From CATOSP01 sp965216155 (lineage in GTDB: Bacteria > Chloroflexota > Dehalococcoidia > Lucifugimonadales > UBA3495): a stretch of DNA of 64,000 nucleotides. Every line of letters starts with the position of its first letter. Position 1 is the stretch's first letter. The notes beneath the pieces were generated by a model that saw only the letters and a list, made by a program, of their open reading frames with translations, made no database searches and was not told where the DNA came from. Positions 8,607 to 16,869 of this stretch are shown piece after piece. The position numbers and the translations under genes were made by a program. Location: NCBI GenBank assembly GCA_965216155.1, contig CBDCFD010000007.1, positions 1,550,001-1,614,000 on the forward strand. Reading direction: 5' to 3'.

Positions 8607-8628
8607 GAGCCTCCTCCCGAGGGGGCTC
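8607..8628 (+). terminator. putative intrinsic terminator after GMC gene
   Basis: GAGCC-T-CCTC and GAGG-G-GGCTC form a GC-rich stem with a 2-3 nt loop 27 bp after the stop, followed by TTCTAT. The weak U-tract makes it a moderate candidate. Confidence 0.45.
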
Positions 8629-9313
8629 TTCTATGTCACCGTCCAACCCCCTCATCCTGGCTCAAGCGGAGCGCAGCCGAAAGATCCACACCCCCTGGCC
8701 CCGGCCGCGTCCCTATCCCGCCCGTCCTGAGCGAAGCGCATCGGAGTCGAAGGCCCTAATACCACTGACATCAGCCCCTTCCCTTCCCCGGCGCCCGTTC
8801 CCTACCATATCTAATAACAAGAGCGCCAAGCATTAGCCCGGCCCAATGCCGTATGCCCCGTATTGGGAATACGCACATCTTGGGACAGAATCGTTAAATG
8901 TCAGGTTCAGGAGCTCAAGAATGGCCATTAGCGCATTGAAAAATGTCCCGCATCCGCCCCCTCAGACGTAACCCCACCGGCCACCGGCCACCGCATAATG
9001 CCCCTAAATGTCCCATTTTGCCCCCTAATAAAAAAACCCGGCCTCAGGAGCGTGCAAAACGACACGGCGAGGGGCGTCTTTCTCACCGGGCAAGTGACAG
9101 GCGCAGTACCGAATCGGCTAATGCCAGCCCCCATCCACTTCTGTATTCCACCAGGAAAATCGAATGGTCCTCGTCACGGCCACCGCTCCCATTGACACCC
9201 CATTTGCCAGACTTTAGGATAGCAGCGGGTTTCCCGGCTGGTTTTGGCCGCTCCAACGGCGGACCAGCCTCAACCCCCAGTCCGAACATACAACTACCTT
9301 GTTAGGGGGAGAT
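8629..9313. other. gene-poor stretch with a decayed mobile module
   Basis: No gene is supportable. Much of 8640-9180 aligns by eye with 28240-29105: shared pieces are CCACTGACAT..., 'CCCATTTTGCCCC', 'AATAAAAAA', 'GGCCTCAGGAGCGTG' (about 9040-9056) and 'CCCGCCCCCATCCA'-like sequence near 9126. Compared with the better preserved copy at 28416-29100, the central 104-codon gene is deleted. The last part, 9200-9313, is the upstream region of the NHL-propeller gene. Confidence 0.55.
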
Positions 9314-10264
9314 ATGGCGGATACTTACGGCGAGGGCGACTTCCGTTACCGGCACGTGGACAATTGGGCCAAGCTGCCCGATGGAATACGGTTCCTTGAA
9401 TGTCCAGGCGTGGCCGTGGACTCCCAGGACAATGTTTACGTCCTAACCCGCGGCGAGCACCCCATTATAGTGTTCGACCGTGAAGGCAATTACCTCCGCA
9501 GCTTCGGCGAGGGCGATTTCAGCAACCGGACCCACGGCCTCTACATCGCTCACGACGATTCCCTTCTCTGTGCGGATGATGGCATTCACACCATCCAAAA
9601 GTTTTCGCTAGGCGGCGAAAAACTGCTGGAGATCGGCGAACGCAACCAGCCGAAGCCGATCTGGGGCGGCGACCCGTTTAATCGCCCGACCTCGGCGGCG
9701 ATCATGCCCAGCAACGGCGACGTTTATATCTCAGACGGCTATGGTAACTCCCGCGTTCACGTCTTTTCGGAGACTGGCGACTATAAATTCTCCTGGGGAG
9801 ACTCGGGTATCGACGCCGGTCAGTTCATGCGTCCCCACAACATCGCTATAGACGGCAATGATCGCGTCTACGTGGTCGACCGGGAAGCTCACCGGATCCA
9901 GCTCTTCGACGCGAGGGGTAATTTCCTCGAGATGTGGAACAACATCCACCGCCCCGATGCGATGGTGCTTTGGCAAGACCACATCTACGTCGGCGAACTG
10001 AACGCTCCGGGGCCGCCTCCCCCGGCTGGCGCACCCGGACTTGGCCACCGGGTCACTATCTATGACCTGAATGGCAACCGCGTGTCTATGTTCGGCGCTC
10101 CTGAGGAAGGCGAGGGACCCGGCCAATTTATCGCTCCCCACGGCATTGCGGTGGACTCCAGGGGCGACGTGTACGTCGGTGAGGTGTCCTACACCATCCG
10201 GGGCTCGCACATGGACCCGCCGAAGGAACTGCGCAGCATCTCCAAGTACGAACGGGTCCGGTAA
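9314..10264 (+). CDS. NHL-repeat beta-propeller protein
   Basis: A 316-residue protein of NHL repeats, similar in layout to peptidyl-alpha-hydroxyglycine amidating lyase-like propellers. Repeats such as 'GVAVDSQDNVYVLTRGEHPI', 'HNIAIDGNDRVYVVDREAHR' and 'HGIAVDSRGDVYVGEVSYT' recur at blade spacing. The ATG at 9314 follows GGGGGAG; an upstream ATG at 9299 lacks a ribosome site. No signal peptide is seen, so it is probably cytosolic. It is the first gene of a tight three-gene operon with the 352-aa protein and the UGSC selenoprotein, which suggests a shared pathway. Enzyme versus scaffold role is undetermined. Confidence 0.8.
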   Translation: MADTYGEGDFRYRHVDNWAKLPDGIRFLECPGVAVDSQDNVYVLTRGEHPIIVFDREGNYLRSFGEGDFSNRTHGLYIAHDDSLLCADDGIHTIQKFSLGGEKLLEIGERNQPKPIWGGDPFNRPTSAAIMPSNGDVYISDGYGNSRVHVFSETGDYKFSWGDSGIDAGQFMRPHNIAIDGNDRVYVVDREAHRIQLFDARGNFLEMWNNIHRPDAMVLWQDHIYVGELNAPGPPPPAGAPGLGHRVTIYDLNGNRVSMFGAPEEGEGPGQFIAPHGIAVDSRGDVYVGEVSYTIRGSHMDPPKELRSISKYERVR

Positions 10265-10302
10265 CAAGACTCGGATAAATCCGAATCGGAGGCGAGGACG
10301 AC

Positions 10303-11361
10303 TTGAGCGACCAGGCTGACACCACCACCGTACAGTGGACCGATCCTTTGGAAGCCGTCGAGGTCTGTTACGAACTGGGTTGGACCGATGGACTTCCAGT
10401 CGTGCCCCCAACGTCACGGAGAGTAGACGAGTTTCTTGAACGCGTGGGCCGCCCCGCGGACGAGGTGGTGGGACAGATCCCGGAGCGCCGCAGGGAAATT
10501 ACGGTCGGGAAAGTGGCTGCCAACGCCGTTATGGCTGGCTGTCTGCCTGAATACCTCCCGGTGGTTCTCGCCGCAACCGAAGCGATGCTCGACCCCGTGT
10601 TCAACCTGGTTGGTCCCTCCTCCAGCATGGGAGGCGCCGCCGTACTGGTGGTTGTGAACGGTCCTATAATCCGTGAAATCGGGATCAACTCGCGCAATAA
10701 TCTGTTCGGTCCCGGAAACCGGGCCAACGCAACTATCGGGAGATCGATCCGGCTGATCCTGATGAACGCCTGCGCCGCCATACCGGGGCTGTTTGACCGG
10801 AGTGTCATCGGACACCCGGGGAAGTACAGCTACTGCATCGCCGAAGCCGAGACGGAGACCCACTGGGAGCCGCTCCACGTGGAACGGGGCTTCAGCCGGG
10901 ACCAGAGCGCCGCAACCGTGTTCGCTTCGGAAAGCCCCCGGCAGGTCCGGGCGACGGGCCATCCCGAGGCCATACTTTTCGCCCTTGCCGATGCGGCGTC
11001 GTCCCTCGGAACGAGCATGTCCACGTCCGGCTCCGTAGGAGACCGCTCCGCCGGGCTCAGGCAGGGCCAGATCGCCGTCACCATCGCGGGGGCCTCGACA
11101 CTGTGGAAGGACTGGACCAAAGCCCAGGCCAGAGCATACCTCCACGCGAACATCCGGCGGTCTCTGGCGGACTTGAAACGGGCCGGAGTGCTCCCGGGCG
11201 ACCCGCAATCTGGGGACGAAGGGCATTTCGTGTCTCTTATCCCCCAGCCGGAAGACATCCTTCTCTTGTTCGCCGGCGGCGAGGAATCAAATATGTCATC
11301 GGTGATCCCCAGTTGGGGCCCCAAAGTGGGTTCGACCGCGGTCACCAAGGCATTGCGTTAG
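10303..11361 (+). CDS. conserved protein of unknown function, UGSC operon
   Basis: A 352-residue cytosolic protein that I do not recognise as a named enzyme. The start is a TTG preceded by GGAGG (10288-10292). Notable segments are 'ELGWTDGLPVVPPTSRRVDE' near the N-terminus (a motif shared by several proteins annotated only as hypothetical), 'VGKVAANAVMAGCLPEYLPV', 'GINSRNNLFGPGNRANATIG' and 'GDRSAGLRQGQIAVTIAG'. There are two cysteines in the first 155 residues (about C23 and C80). It sits 38 bp after the NHL gene and 49 bp before the selenoprotein, so the three are likely co-transcribed and it may partner the selenoprotein. Confidence 0.75.
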   Translation: MSDQADTTTVQWTDPLEAVEVCYELGWTDGLPVVPPTSRRVDEFLERVGRPADEVVGQIPERRREITVGKVAANAVMAGCLPEYLPVVLAATEAMLDPVFNLVGPSSSMGGAAVLVVVNGPIIREIGINSRNNLFGPGNRANATIGRSIRLILMNACAAIPGLFDRSVIGHPGKYSYCIAEAETETHWEPLHVERGFSRDQSAATVFASESPRQVRATGHPEAILFALADAASSLGTSMSTSGSVGDRSAGLRQGQIAVTIAGASTLWKDWTKAQARAYLHANIRRSLADLKRAGVLPGDPQSGDEGHFVSLIPQPEDILLLFAGGEESNMSSVIPSWGPKVGSTAVTKALR

Positions 11362-11410
11362 CAACCCGACACGCGTGACCGGTGCGCTGCACCGGCCATC
11401 GGAGGTAATA

Positions 11411-11956
11411 ATGACCCAGAAGCAAGAAGTCACACTGGTTAACCCGACCACCCAGGCGGTCATCGCGCCCTTCGACGGCGCACCCCGCCTGCCTAGCTTG
11501 GCCGGGACCAGGCTCGGTATCATCGACGACAGCAAACGCAACGCGGACGTGCTGCTCGAAGAGCTGGTAGACCTGCTCCGCACACGCTACGAGATCTCCG
11601 ACGTCCGCTGGCACCGCAAGCCCAGCGCTTCCCGCCCCGCCGCCCCCGAAGCAATCAAGGAACTGGCGGAATACTGCGATTCGGTGATCATCGCCATCGG
11701 GGATTGAGGGTCCTGCAGTGCGTGCAGTGTGCACGACGGAATTCACGTAGAGAACGCGGGTATCCCCTCGGCAACCATTTGCACCGACCGGTTCATCCCC
11801 ACCGCGGAGGGAATGGCCCGGATGTGGGGCGCAGCCGACTATCCCACCATCTTCACCCAGCACCCAATCGAGAACCTGGACCGGGATGCGCTGCGCCAAA
11901 GGGCCGAGGAATTGGCCCCGCTGGTCGTACAAGTCCTGGTGGGGGACCCCAACTAA
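11411..11956 (+). CDS. UGSC family selenoprotein (in-frame UGA = Sec99)
   Basis: A 181-residue protein read through a TGA at 11705-11707. The context is 'IIAIGDUGSCSACSVHDGIH', which contains the Sec-Gly-Ser-Cys motif that names the UGSC selenoprotein family, with further Cys at 102 and 105. Coding character is strong on both sides of the UGA in the same frame ('GIPSATICTDRFIPTAEGMA' follows). The start is ATG at 11411 with GGAGG at 11401-11405. A hairpin right after the UGA fits a bacterial SECIS. Selenoproteins with a U-x-x-C motif are usually redox enzymes; the reaction of this family is not established. Treating the TGA as a stop would leave a 98-aa truncated product and discard the conserved half. 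The selA/B/C genes must lie outside this window. Confidence 0.9.
11708..11732 (+). promoter_or_regulatory. candidate bacterial SECIS hairpin
   Basis: Immediately after the UGA, CTGCA (11713-11717) pairs with TGCAG (11723-11727) around the loop GTGCG, which begins with G. The apical loop lies about 11 nt from the UGA, within the range for SelB-bound bacterial SECIS elements. It overlaps the coding sequence, as expected. An alternative hairpin, GTGCA-GTG-TGCAC (11722-11734), is also possible. Confidence 0.6.
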
Positions 11957-11961
11957 CTTGG

Positions 11962-12104
11962 AAACTATCTCAAATCTTGGCGAGCCTGCCAACTCGTCTT
12001 TCCCGCAAAGAGCCTGCCCCCCGGCTTGAACAGGGGCGGGAATCCATGACCTCGGTTGGAGATTGGCGGAATTTCAGCAGATTCAGTGGGTCTTGAGATA
12101 GTTT
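11962..12104. mobile_element. 143-bp MITE-like element
   Basis: The 12-bp inverted repeats AAACTATCTCAA (11962-11973) and TTGAGATAGTTT (12093-12104) bound a non-coding segment. It contains the AGAGCCTGCC...GGCTTGAAC...GGGGCGGGAATCC palindrome (12009-12044) and 'CCAACTCGTCTTTCCCG', which resembles the interior of the MITE at 4853-5095. It begins five bases after the selenoprotein stop. Confidence 0.65.
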
Positions 12105-12134
12105 TACTACTACCGGTCCCAGGCAGACGCCTTG

Positions 12135-12161
12135 AAAACGCCGGGGGAACTTCCCCCGGCG
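12135..12161 (-). terminator. intrinsic terminator for the Trm112 gene
   Basis: On the minus strand CGCCGGGGG pairs with CCCCCGGCG around a 5-nt loop (12139-12161), followed by TTTT (12135-12138). It lies 17 bp beyond the Trm112 stop. The stem could also stop plus-strand transcripts from the selenoprotein operon, though no U-tract exists on that side. Confidence 0.7.
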
Positions 12162-12177
12162 CACGAATTCCTTGGCC

Positions 12178-12360
12178 TCACCCGCGCATGGCTGGCGGCA
12201 ACAGGTTGGGGATCGCGTCCTCGATGGGGTAAGTCTCACCGCAAGCTCCGCAGTTAAGCGCACCCGTTATTATCTCGTCGGCCTCTTCGGTTGTCACCAC
12301 AAGCTCCAGGTCCCCCTTGCACACCGGACAGACCAATATCTCCATGAGTTCGTGCTTCAA
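12178..12360 (-). CDS. Trm112 family zinc-binding protein
   Basis: A 60-residue Trm112/YcaR-type protein (PF03966). The four zinc ligands are visible: 'LVCPVCKGDL' (two Cys) and 'LNCGACGETYPI' (two Cys), followed by 'DAIPNLLPP', the typical 'GIPxLLP' tail. In bacteria these small proteins are thought to assist methyltransferases; no methyltransferase neighbour is present. Length is typical. Confidence 0.9.
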   Translation of the reverse strand: MKHELMEILVCPVCKGDLELVVTTEEADEIITGALNCGACGETYPIEDAIPNLLPPAMRG

Positions 12361-12434
12361 TATTCCTCCGTCTGTTTTGGCTAGAATTCAGTTCGGGTTG
12401 GCCTGCCACCGCTGGAACAGGACCCCCCGATGTC

Positions 12435-12917
12435 CTACCTGCCCAGGCCCCCCTCGAACAATGCGTCCAACACGTCCGCTAGTCCTATGGCGATGATTCC
12501 GCCCACCATCACCGCCCCGGGACTAACCAGGCCCCGCCTCACCCGCGCCAGGGCTCCTCCCCCGGTAGCAGGCTCTTCGGTGTCTTCCCGGCGGCGCAGA
12601 AGCCAGGCAACGGAGAATATGTACACTGCCACGATTATCTTCGCCACCAACACCGTCACGTAGGGAAGCGACACCGCGGTGGAGGTCAGCCGGGACACGG
12701 ACAATATAACTCCGGTCAAGACCAGCACGCCGATGGCGGTGTTTACCAGGCTGCGGAATTCGGCCCCCGCTAACCGTCCCACCAATGCTCCGCCGCCGGC
12801 GCGCTTTAGCGACGGCCGCAGCACCAACAGGAAGAAGATGCTCCCGCCCACCCAGGCCACCGCCGCCAACGCATGCGCCCACCGGATGACGACCAGAATC
12901 CAATCCAGTACAGTCAC
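12435..12917 (-). CDS. CopD-like integral membrane protein
   Basis: A 160-residue hydrophobic protein with about four transmembrane helices: 'WILVVIRWAHALAAVAWVGG' near the N-terminus, 'TAIGVLVLTGVILSV', 'VTVLVAKIIVAVYIFSVAWL' and 'GAVMVGGIIAIGLADVLDA'. The N-terminal 'RWAHALAAVAWVGGSIFF' is the His-containing motif of the CopD/DUF2269-type copper-resistance membrane domain. It is likely an inner-membrane protein, and copper or redox function is an inference from the domain. The next gene upstream on this strand is the TlpA-like lipoprotein, which may share its transcript. Confidence 0.7.
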   Translation of the reverse strand: MTVLDWILVVIRWAHALAAVAWVGGSIFFLLVLRPSLKRAGGGALVGRLAGAEFRSLVNTAIGVLVLTGVILSVSRLTSTAVSLPYVTVLVAKIIVAVYIFSVAWLLRRREDTEEPATGGGALARVRRGLVSPGAVMVGGIIAIGLADVLDALFEGGLGR

Positions 12918-12969
12918 GAAACGCGGCTAGCCCCGGCGGCTGAGCGTAGTGAGACTTGATGTCCGGAGA

Positions 12970-13497
12970 TCAACCCTGGGCCATCTCACCCACGATTCGG
13001 GTGATCTTCTCCTGGTCGAGAATGCTGATCTCCGTCGCATAGACCCTTCCGGACTTACCTATGAAGATGGTCGTGGGATAAAACTTCAACTCGTAGGCAT
13101 CGGCGATTTCGGCGCGGACATCGGTGGCCACATCGTAGGTCAAGCCTAGCTCCTGGACGAAATCTCTGGCGTCCTGCTCCGAGTCCAGGCCCTTCGGCAC
13201 GAACAAGCCCAGAAATCGCACGTCGCCGCCCTGAAGCTTCAACCAGGCATCCTCGAAATCGGGCATCTCGGCCCGGCAGGGAGGACAAGACGGAAACCAG
13301 AAGTTCAGCACGACCGCATTCCGGCCTATCTGGTCGGCCATGCGGAATTCCTCGCCGTTAAATAGGGTAACCTCGAAGTCCACCGCCTCTTTGGTCCCGC
13401 TCAGTGCCTCACAGGCGATCAGCGTCAAAAGGATGGCAACCAGGAAAGTGAAGGAAGTGGCGCGGCGTGCGGCGCTGAGCATTGGTACTTGGGGCAT
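12970..13497 (-). CDS. TlpA-like thioredoxin-fold lipoprotein
   Basis: A 175-residue redoxin of the TlpA/ResA type. The N-terminus is a lipoprotein signal: the hydrophobic 'FLVAILLTLIAC' ends in a lipobox Cys at about 29. The thioredoxin domain carries the active site 'NFWFPSCPPCRAEMPDFEDA' (CPPC), followed by the cis-Pro region 'LKFYPTTIFIGKSGRV'. It would act outside the membrane in thiol reduction, for example of cytochrome c or metalloproteins. The CopD-like gene lies 52 bp downstream. The start could also be the Met five residues in. Confidence 0.88.
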   Translation of the reverse strand: MPQVPMLSAARRATSFTFLVAILLTLIACEALSGTKEAVDFEVTLFNGEEFRMADQIGRNAVVLNFWFPSCPPCRAEMPDFEDAWLKLQGGDVRFLGLFVPKGLDSEQDARDFVQELGLTYDVATDVRAEIADAYELKFYPTTIFIGKSGRVYATEISILDQEKITRIVGEMAQG

Positions 13498-13662
13498 TGA
13501 CCGTCCGAGTCCAGCCGAGAGTGTGAAGGCGGATCAATTCTATAGATGGTGGTATTGCGGGTCAAATCCGGACTCCGGCAGCGGACGCTTGACTGCCGCC
13601 TTCGGGAGACTACAATCAGTACAACTTACAATTGGGCTAGAATCGAGGCTGGAGGCTGAACG

Positions 13663-14411
13663 ATGAGACTGGAAAACAAAGTTGCGTTGATCAGCGGCGG
13701 CGCGAGGGGAATGGGCGCTGCCGAATCCAAGTTATTCGCCAGTGAAGGGGCGAAGGTGGTGATCGGCGACCTGCTGGAAGAGGATGGCCGCCGGACCGAG
13801 GCCGAGATCAACGAGACCGGCGGTGAATGTCTCTTCGTCAGGTTGAATGTGACTGACGAGTCCGGCTGGCAGCAGGCGGTGGCCGCCACCGTTGCCCGCT
13901 TCGGGAAGCTGGATATCCTGGTCAACAACGCCGCCATCTACCGGACAGAGCAGGTGGAGGAGACGTCGGAAGAGCTTTGGGACCAGGTGATGGCGGTCAA
14001 CACCAAAGGAGTCTTCCTCGGCACGAAACACGCGATACCGGAAATGCGAAGAGTGGGCGGCGGCTCCATCGTCAACATCTCTTCCGTCGCCGGACTCGTG
14101 GGAAATACTATGTCAGCGGCCTACACTGCATCGAAAGGCGCGGTCAGGTATTCACCAAGTCCACCGCGATACAGCACGCCAGGGACGGAATCCGGGCCAA
14201 CTCGGTGCATCCAGGCACCATCGAGACTCCCATGACCGCCCACCTGCTGTCCCGGGATGCCTACCGCCAAAACCGCATGGAGCGGACTCCTCTGGGCAGG
14301 TTGGGCAAGCCCGAAGACGTGGCCTACGGTGTCCTCTACCTGGCTTCCGACGAGTCCTCTTTCGTCACCGGCAGCGAGTTGGTGATCGACGGAGGGCGCA
14401 CTGCCCAGTAA
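13663..14411 (+). pseudogene. SDR family oxidoreductase, one frameshift
   Basis: Two overlapping frames form one short-chain dehydrogenase. The first (13663 to about 14150) has 'GGARGMGAAESKLFASEGAK', 'LVNNAAIYRTEQ' and the active-site 'SAAYTASKGAV' (Tyr, Lys). The second continues 'VFTKSTAIQHARDGIRANSV', 'HPGTIETPM' and 'SFVTGSELVIDGGRTAQ'. The join sits at about 14150, where AGGTATTC should read AGGGTATTC: one missing G in a G run. This may be a real inactivating mutation or an assembly error. An intact version would be about 249 aa, normal for NAD(P)-dependent SDRs. Confidence 0.8.
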
Positions 14412-14425
14412 CTCTTGGTCCGTAG

Positions 14426-16183
14426 CTAGCGGCCCATGGCATAGCCGTCGCGGCGAGGATCTGAGCCTGCCGACAGCCCTCCCCGGTCCCGGTCCACCTC
14501 GATGGCGCAGAGGCAGCCCATTCTGCCGGTCCAGTCGTCCCAGACCTCGGCCTTGTGGCCGCGGCGCTCCAGCTCGGCGGCGGTCTCAGAAGGTATCCGG
14601 CCCTCAAGACCAACCAGACCCGGATGGTAAGCATGGGGGTGGAATGAGTTTGGGAAGCTCCAGGTGGAAACCCTGGGAGCTTCAATCGCAGACTGCACAT
14701 CCATCCCGAACTCGGCCACGTTCAAGAATAGCTGCACCATGGACTGGCACTGCACGTCCCCGCCGGGAGTCCCGAAGGGCATCCAGACCATGCCGTCCTT
14801 CATGGCTAGACCAGGGTTGGGCGTGAGCCTGGGGCGCTTGCCGGGAGCAATGGAACATGGGTGCTGCGGGTCGAGCCATGACTGGGAGCCGCGGGGCGAG
14901 ATGACGAATCCTAGTCCCGTTGACACCGGCGCGCCGCCAATGCCGTCGCTGGGCGTTGCCGAGAAGGCGTTGCCCCACCGGTCCACGACGCAAGCGTAGC
15001 TGGTGTCCGCCGGCAACCCTCCGCCTACAGGTTCGGGGCTGGCAAGGTCGGAACGCCTCGAACCGCTCCCTTGATGCGCCCACGGGTCGCCCGGTCCGGG
15101 CATTCCAGGGTGGGCGGTGTCTCGGTTTATTGCCTGCGCCCGTTCTTTCGCAAAGCTCTTGGAAAGGAGTCCTTCCAGCGGGACGTCGACGAAGTCGGGG
15201 TCCCCGTAGTAGTGGTGCCGGTCAGAGAAAGCCAGCTTCAACGCCTCTATGACGGTGTGCAAATAATCGGGGCTGTTGTGGCCCATGCCTTGAAGGTCGA
15301 ACTGCTCCAGTATCTGCAACGCCTGGATGGACGTCGGACCCTGACACCACGGACCGCAGGTGTAAACGTCTATCCCCTTATAGCTCCCAGCGGCGGGAGG
15401 TGCTACTTCGACGCTGTATTCGGCCAAATCTTCCAAAGACAGCAGACCGCCCCGTTCCCGGCAGAAGTCCACCATCTCGCGGGCGATGTCTCCCAGGTAG
15501 AAGAAGTCCCTAATGGCCTTGATAGCATCCTCGCGGCCCTGGCAGGAGTGTTCCCGCTCGATCTGTATGAGGCGGCGAAAGGTTCGTGCCAGGTCGGGTT
15601 GCACCAGCAACTCGCCTGGCTCCAGGGCCTTTCCATTGGGGTAGAAAACGCTGGCTGTTGTGCGCCAGTGAAGGGCGTCGCCTTCGTCGTGTGCCAGCGG
15701 ATCGCCGGCGCGTACCAGAGCCCGGTGTAGGGTGAGGGGAATTGGGAACCCTCCCTCCGCCAGTTCCAAAGCCGGAGTCACAACCTGCTCAAAGCTCATT
15801 GTCCCGTAGAGCTTAAGGGCGGTGAGCCATGCGTCGGCCGCGGCGGGAGTCACTGTGCGGAGCACGCCAGGCGGTAGGTCCCCGCCGGTATGCTCCATGA
15901 AGTAGTCGATGCTGGCCTCCCTGGGCCATCTCCCCAGGCCGCTGACCTGCATCGTTTCCTGTTTCCCGGAGTCGTGCACGATTATGGGCGCGACACCTCC
16001 GAAACTGGTGAATTGGGGCAGCACCACGTTCAGTGCTATACCGGCGGCCACCCCTGCGTCGGTGGCATTGCCTCCCTGTTCCAGGATCCGATACCCGGCC
16101 GACGTGGCGAGATAGTGACCCGTCGAAACCATGTGGGTGGTCCCTGTAATCAGGGGGCGGTAAGTGCTGATGCCTATGGACAT
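14426..16183 (-). CDS. gamma-glutamyltransferase family protein
   Basis: A 585-residue Ntn-hydrolase of the gamma-glutamyltranspeptidase family, which self-cleaves and hydrolyses or transfers gamma-glutamyl groups such as that of glutathione. The N-terminal 'GYRILEQGGNATDAGVAAGI' is the canonical GGT start. The autocatalytic Thr lies in 'GGGLPADTSYACVVDRWGNA', followed by 'GFVISPRGSQSW' and 'GTPGGDVQCQSMVQLFLNV'. No signal peptide is seen, so it may be cytosolic, as in many environmental paralogues. AAGGAGG precedes the ATG. Confidence 0.92.
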   Translation of the reverse strand: MSIGISTYRPLITGTTHMVSTGHYLATSAGYRILEQGGNATDAGVAAGIALNVVLPQFTSFGGVAPIIVHDSGKQETMQVSGLGRWPREASIDYFMEHTGGDLPPGVLRTVTPAAADAWLTALKLYGTMSFEQVVTPALELAEGGFPIPLTLHRALVRAGDPLAHDEGDALHWRTTASVFYPNGKALEPGELLVQPDLARTFRRLIQIEREHSCQGREDAIKAIRDFFYLGDIAREMVDFCRERGGLLSLEDLAEYSVEVAPPAAGSYKGIDVYTCGPWCQGPTSIQALQILEQFDLQGMGHNSPDYLHTVIEALKLAFSDRHHYYGDPDFVDVPLEGLLSKSFAKERAQAINRDTAHPGMPGPGDPWAHQGSGSRRSDLASPEPVGGGLPADTSYACVVDRWGNAFSATPSDGIGGAPVSTGLGFVISPRGSQSWLDPQHPCSIAPGKRPRLTPNPGLAMKDGMVWMPFGTPGGDVQCQSMVQLFLNVAEFGMDVQSAIEAPRVSTWSFPNSFHPHAYHPGLVGLEGRIPSETAAELERRGHKAEVWDDWTGRMGCLCAIEVDRDRGGLSAGSDPRRDGYAMGR

Positions 16184-16511
16184 GGTGCTCCTCCTTGGCC
16201 GTTGCTTCCTGCTCTAACCTGATTGGGCAGCGGCGGGGCGTCTGACCCACTCCCGAGCGGGAGCCTAGGTAGCCGGTATAGTAGACCCGCCCCCATATCC
16301 AGTCAACCGGCGGATGCCGCGGTGCCAGCGTTCCCTGGGTCACCGACTCGCGTAGTCACGCGCCGCTGGTCCACCAACCGTCAGTCCGGCCTTCGCCGGA
16401 ACACCGGAGGACAACGTAGCCCTGCCCGGACCTAGGCGCGTGGTCCCGAGCCGTATGCTAAAATCCCCAACGGAATCTTCGCTAGCCCAATCGCCAGAAT
16501 GGGAGCACAGT

Positions 16512-16859
16512 ATGCTGATGGAAGTTGAAGTAGTCGCCGGGGAAAACAGCCCGATGGACTTGAACCGGGTGTTTGACCTGCTGAGTGAGCCAATGCCCAT
16601 CAGCCGGGTCTTCACTGCCGATCAGATGGGAGTAGATATCTGGTGCGACGTAACCGGCTGGAGCGAGGATGGCTCGTGTCCGGCCCTGGCAGCGTTGTCC
16701 GAGGACTCCGGAGACGGGGTGATTCTTCTGGTCTACGGAGGCGATGACGGCATCCGGCTGAGACCGGTCGGCTCGGATGTTGAGTGGGACGTCTCCAACG
16801 CCGGTCAATGGGGAGAACCGTGCCTGATGCTGGATAAGGACACCCCGGTAGAGCAGTGA
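16512..16859 (+). CDS. hypothetical acidic protein
   Basis: A 115-residue, strongly acidic, soluble protein that I do not recognise. The start at 16512 is favoured because GGGAG lies just upstream and because the sequence before it looks non-coding; an ATG at 16518 is equally possible. It ends with 'LMLDKDTPVEQ', 11 bp before the convergent end of the pentapeptide-TIR gene. No cysteine motif, membrane segment or catalytic signature is visible. Confidence 0.55.
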   Translation: MLMEVEVVAGENSPMDLNRVFDLLSEPMPISRVFTADQMGVDIWCDVTGWSEDGSCPALAALSEDSGDGVILLVYGGDDGIRLRPVGSDVEWDVSNAGQWGEPCLMLDKDTPVEQ

Positions 16860-16869
16860 GCCGGGCCCC

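Noticed and set aside
14150..14411. Programmed frameshift in the SDR gene
   Set aside because: There is no slippery heptamer, pseudoknot or family precedent. A missing G in a G run explains it.
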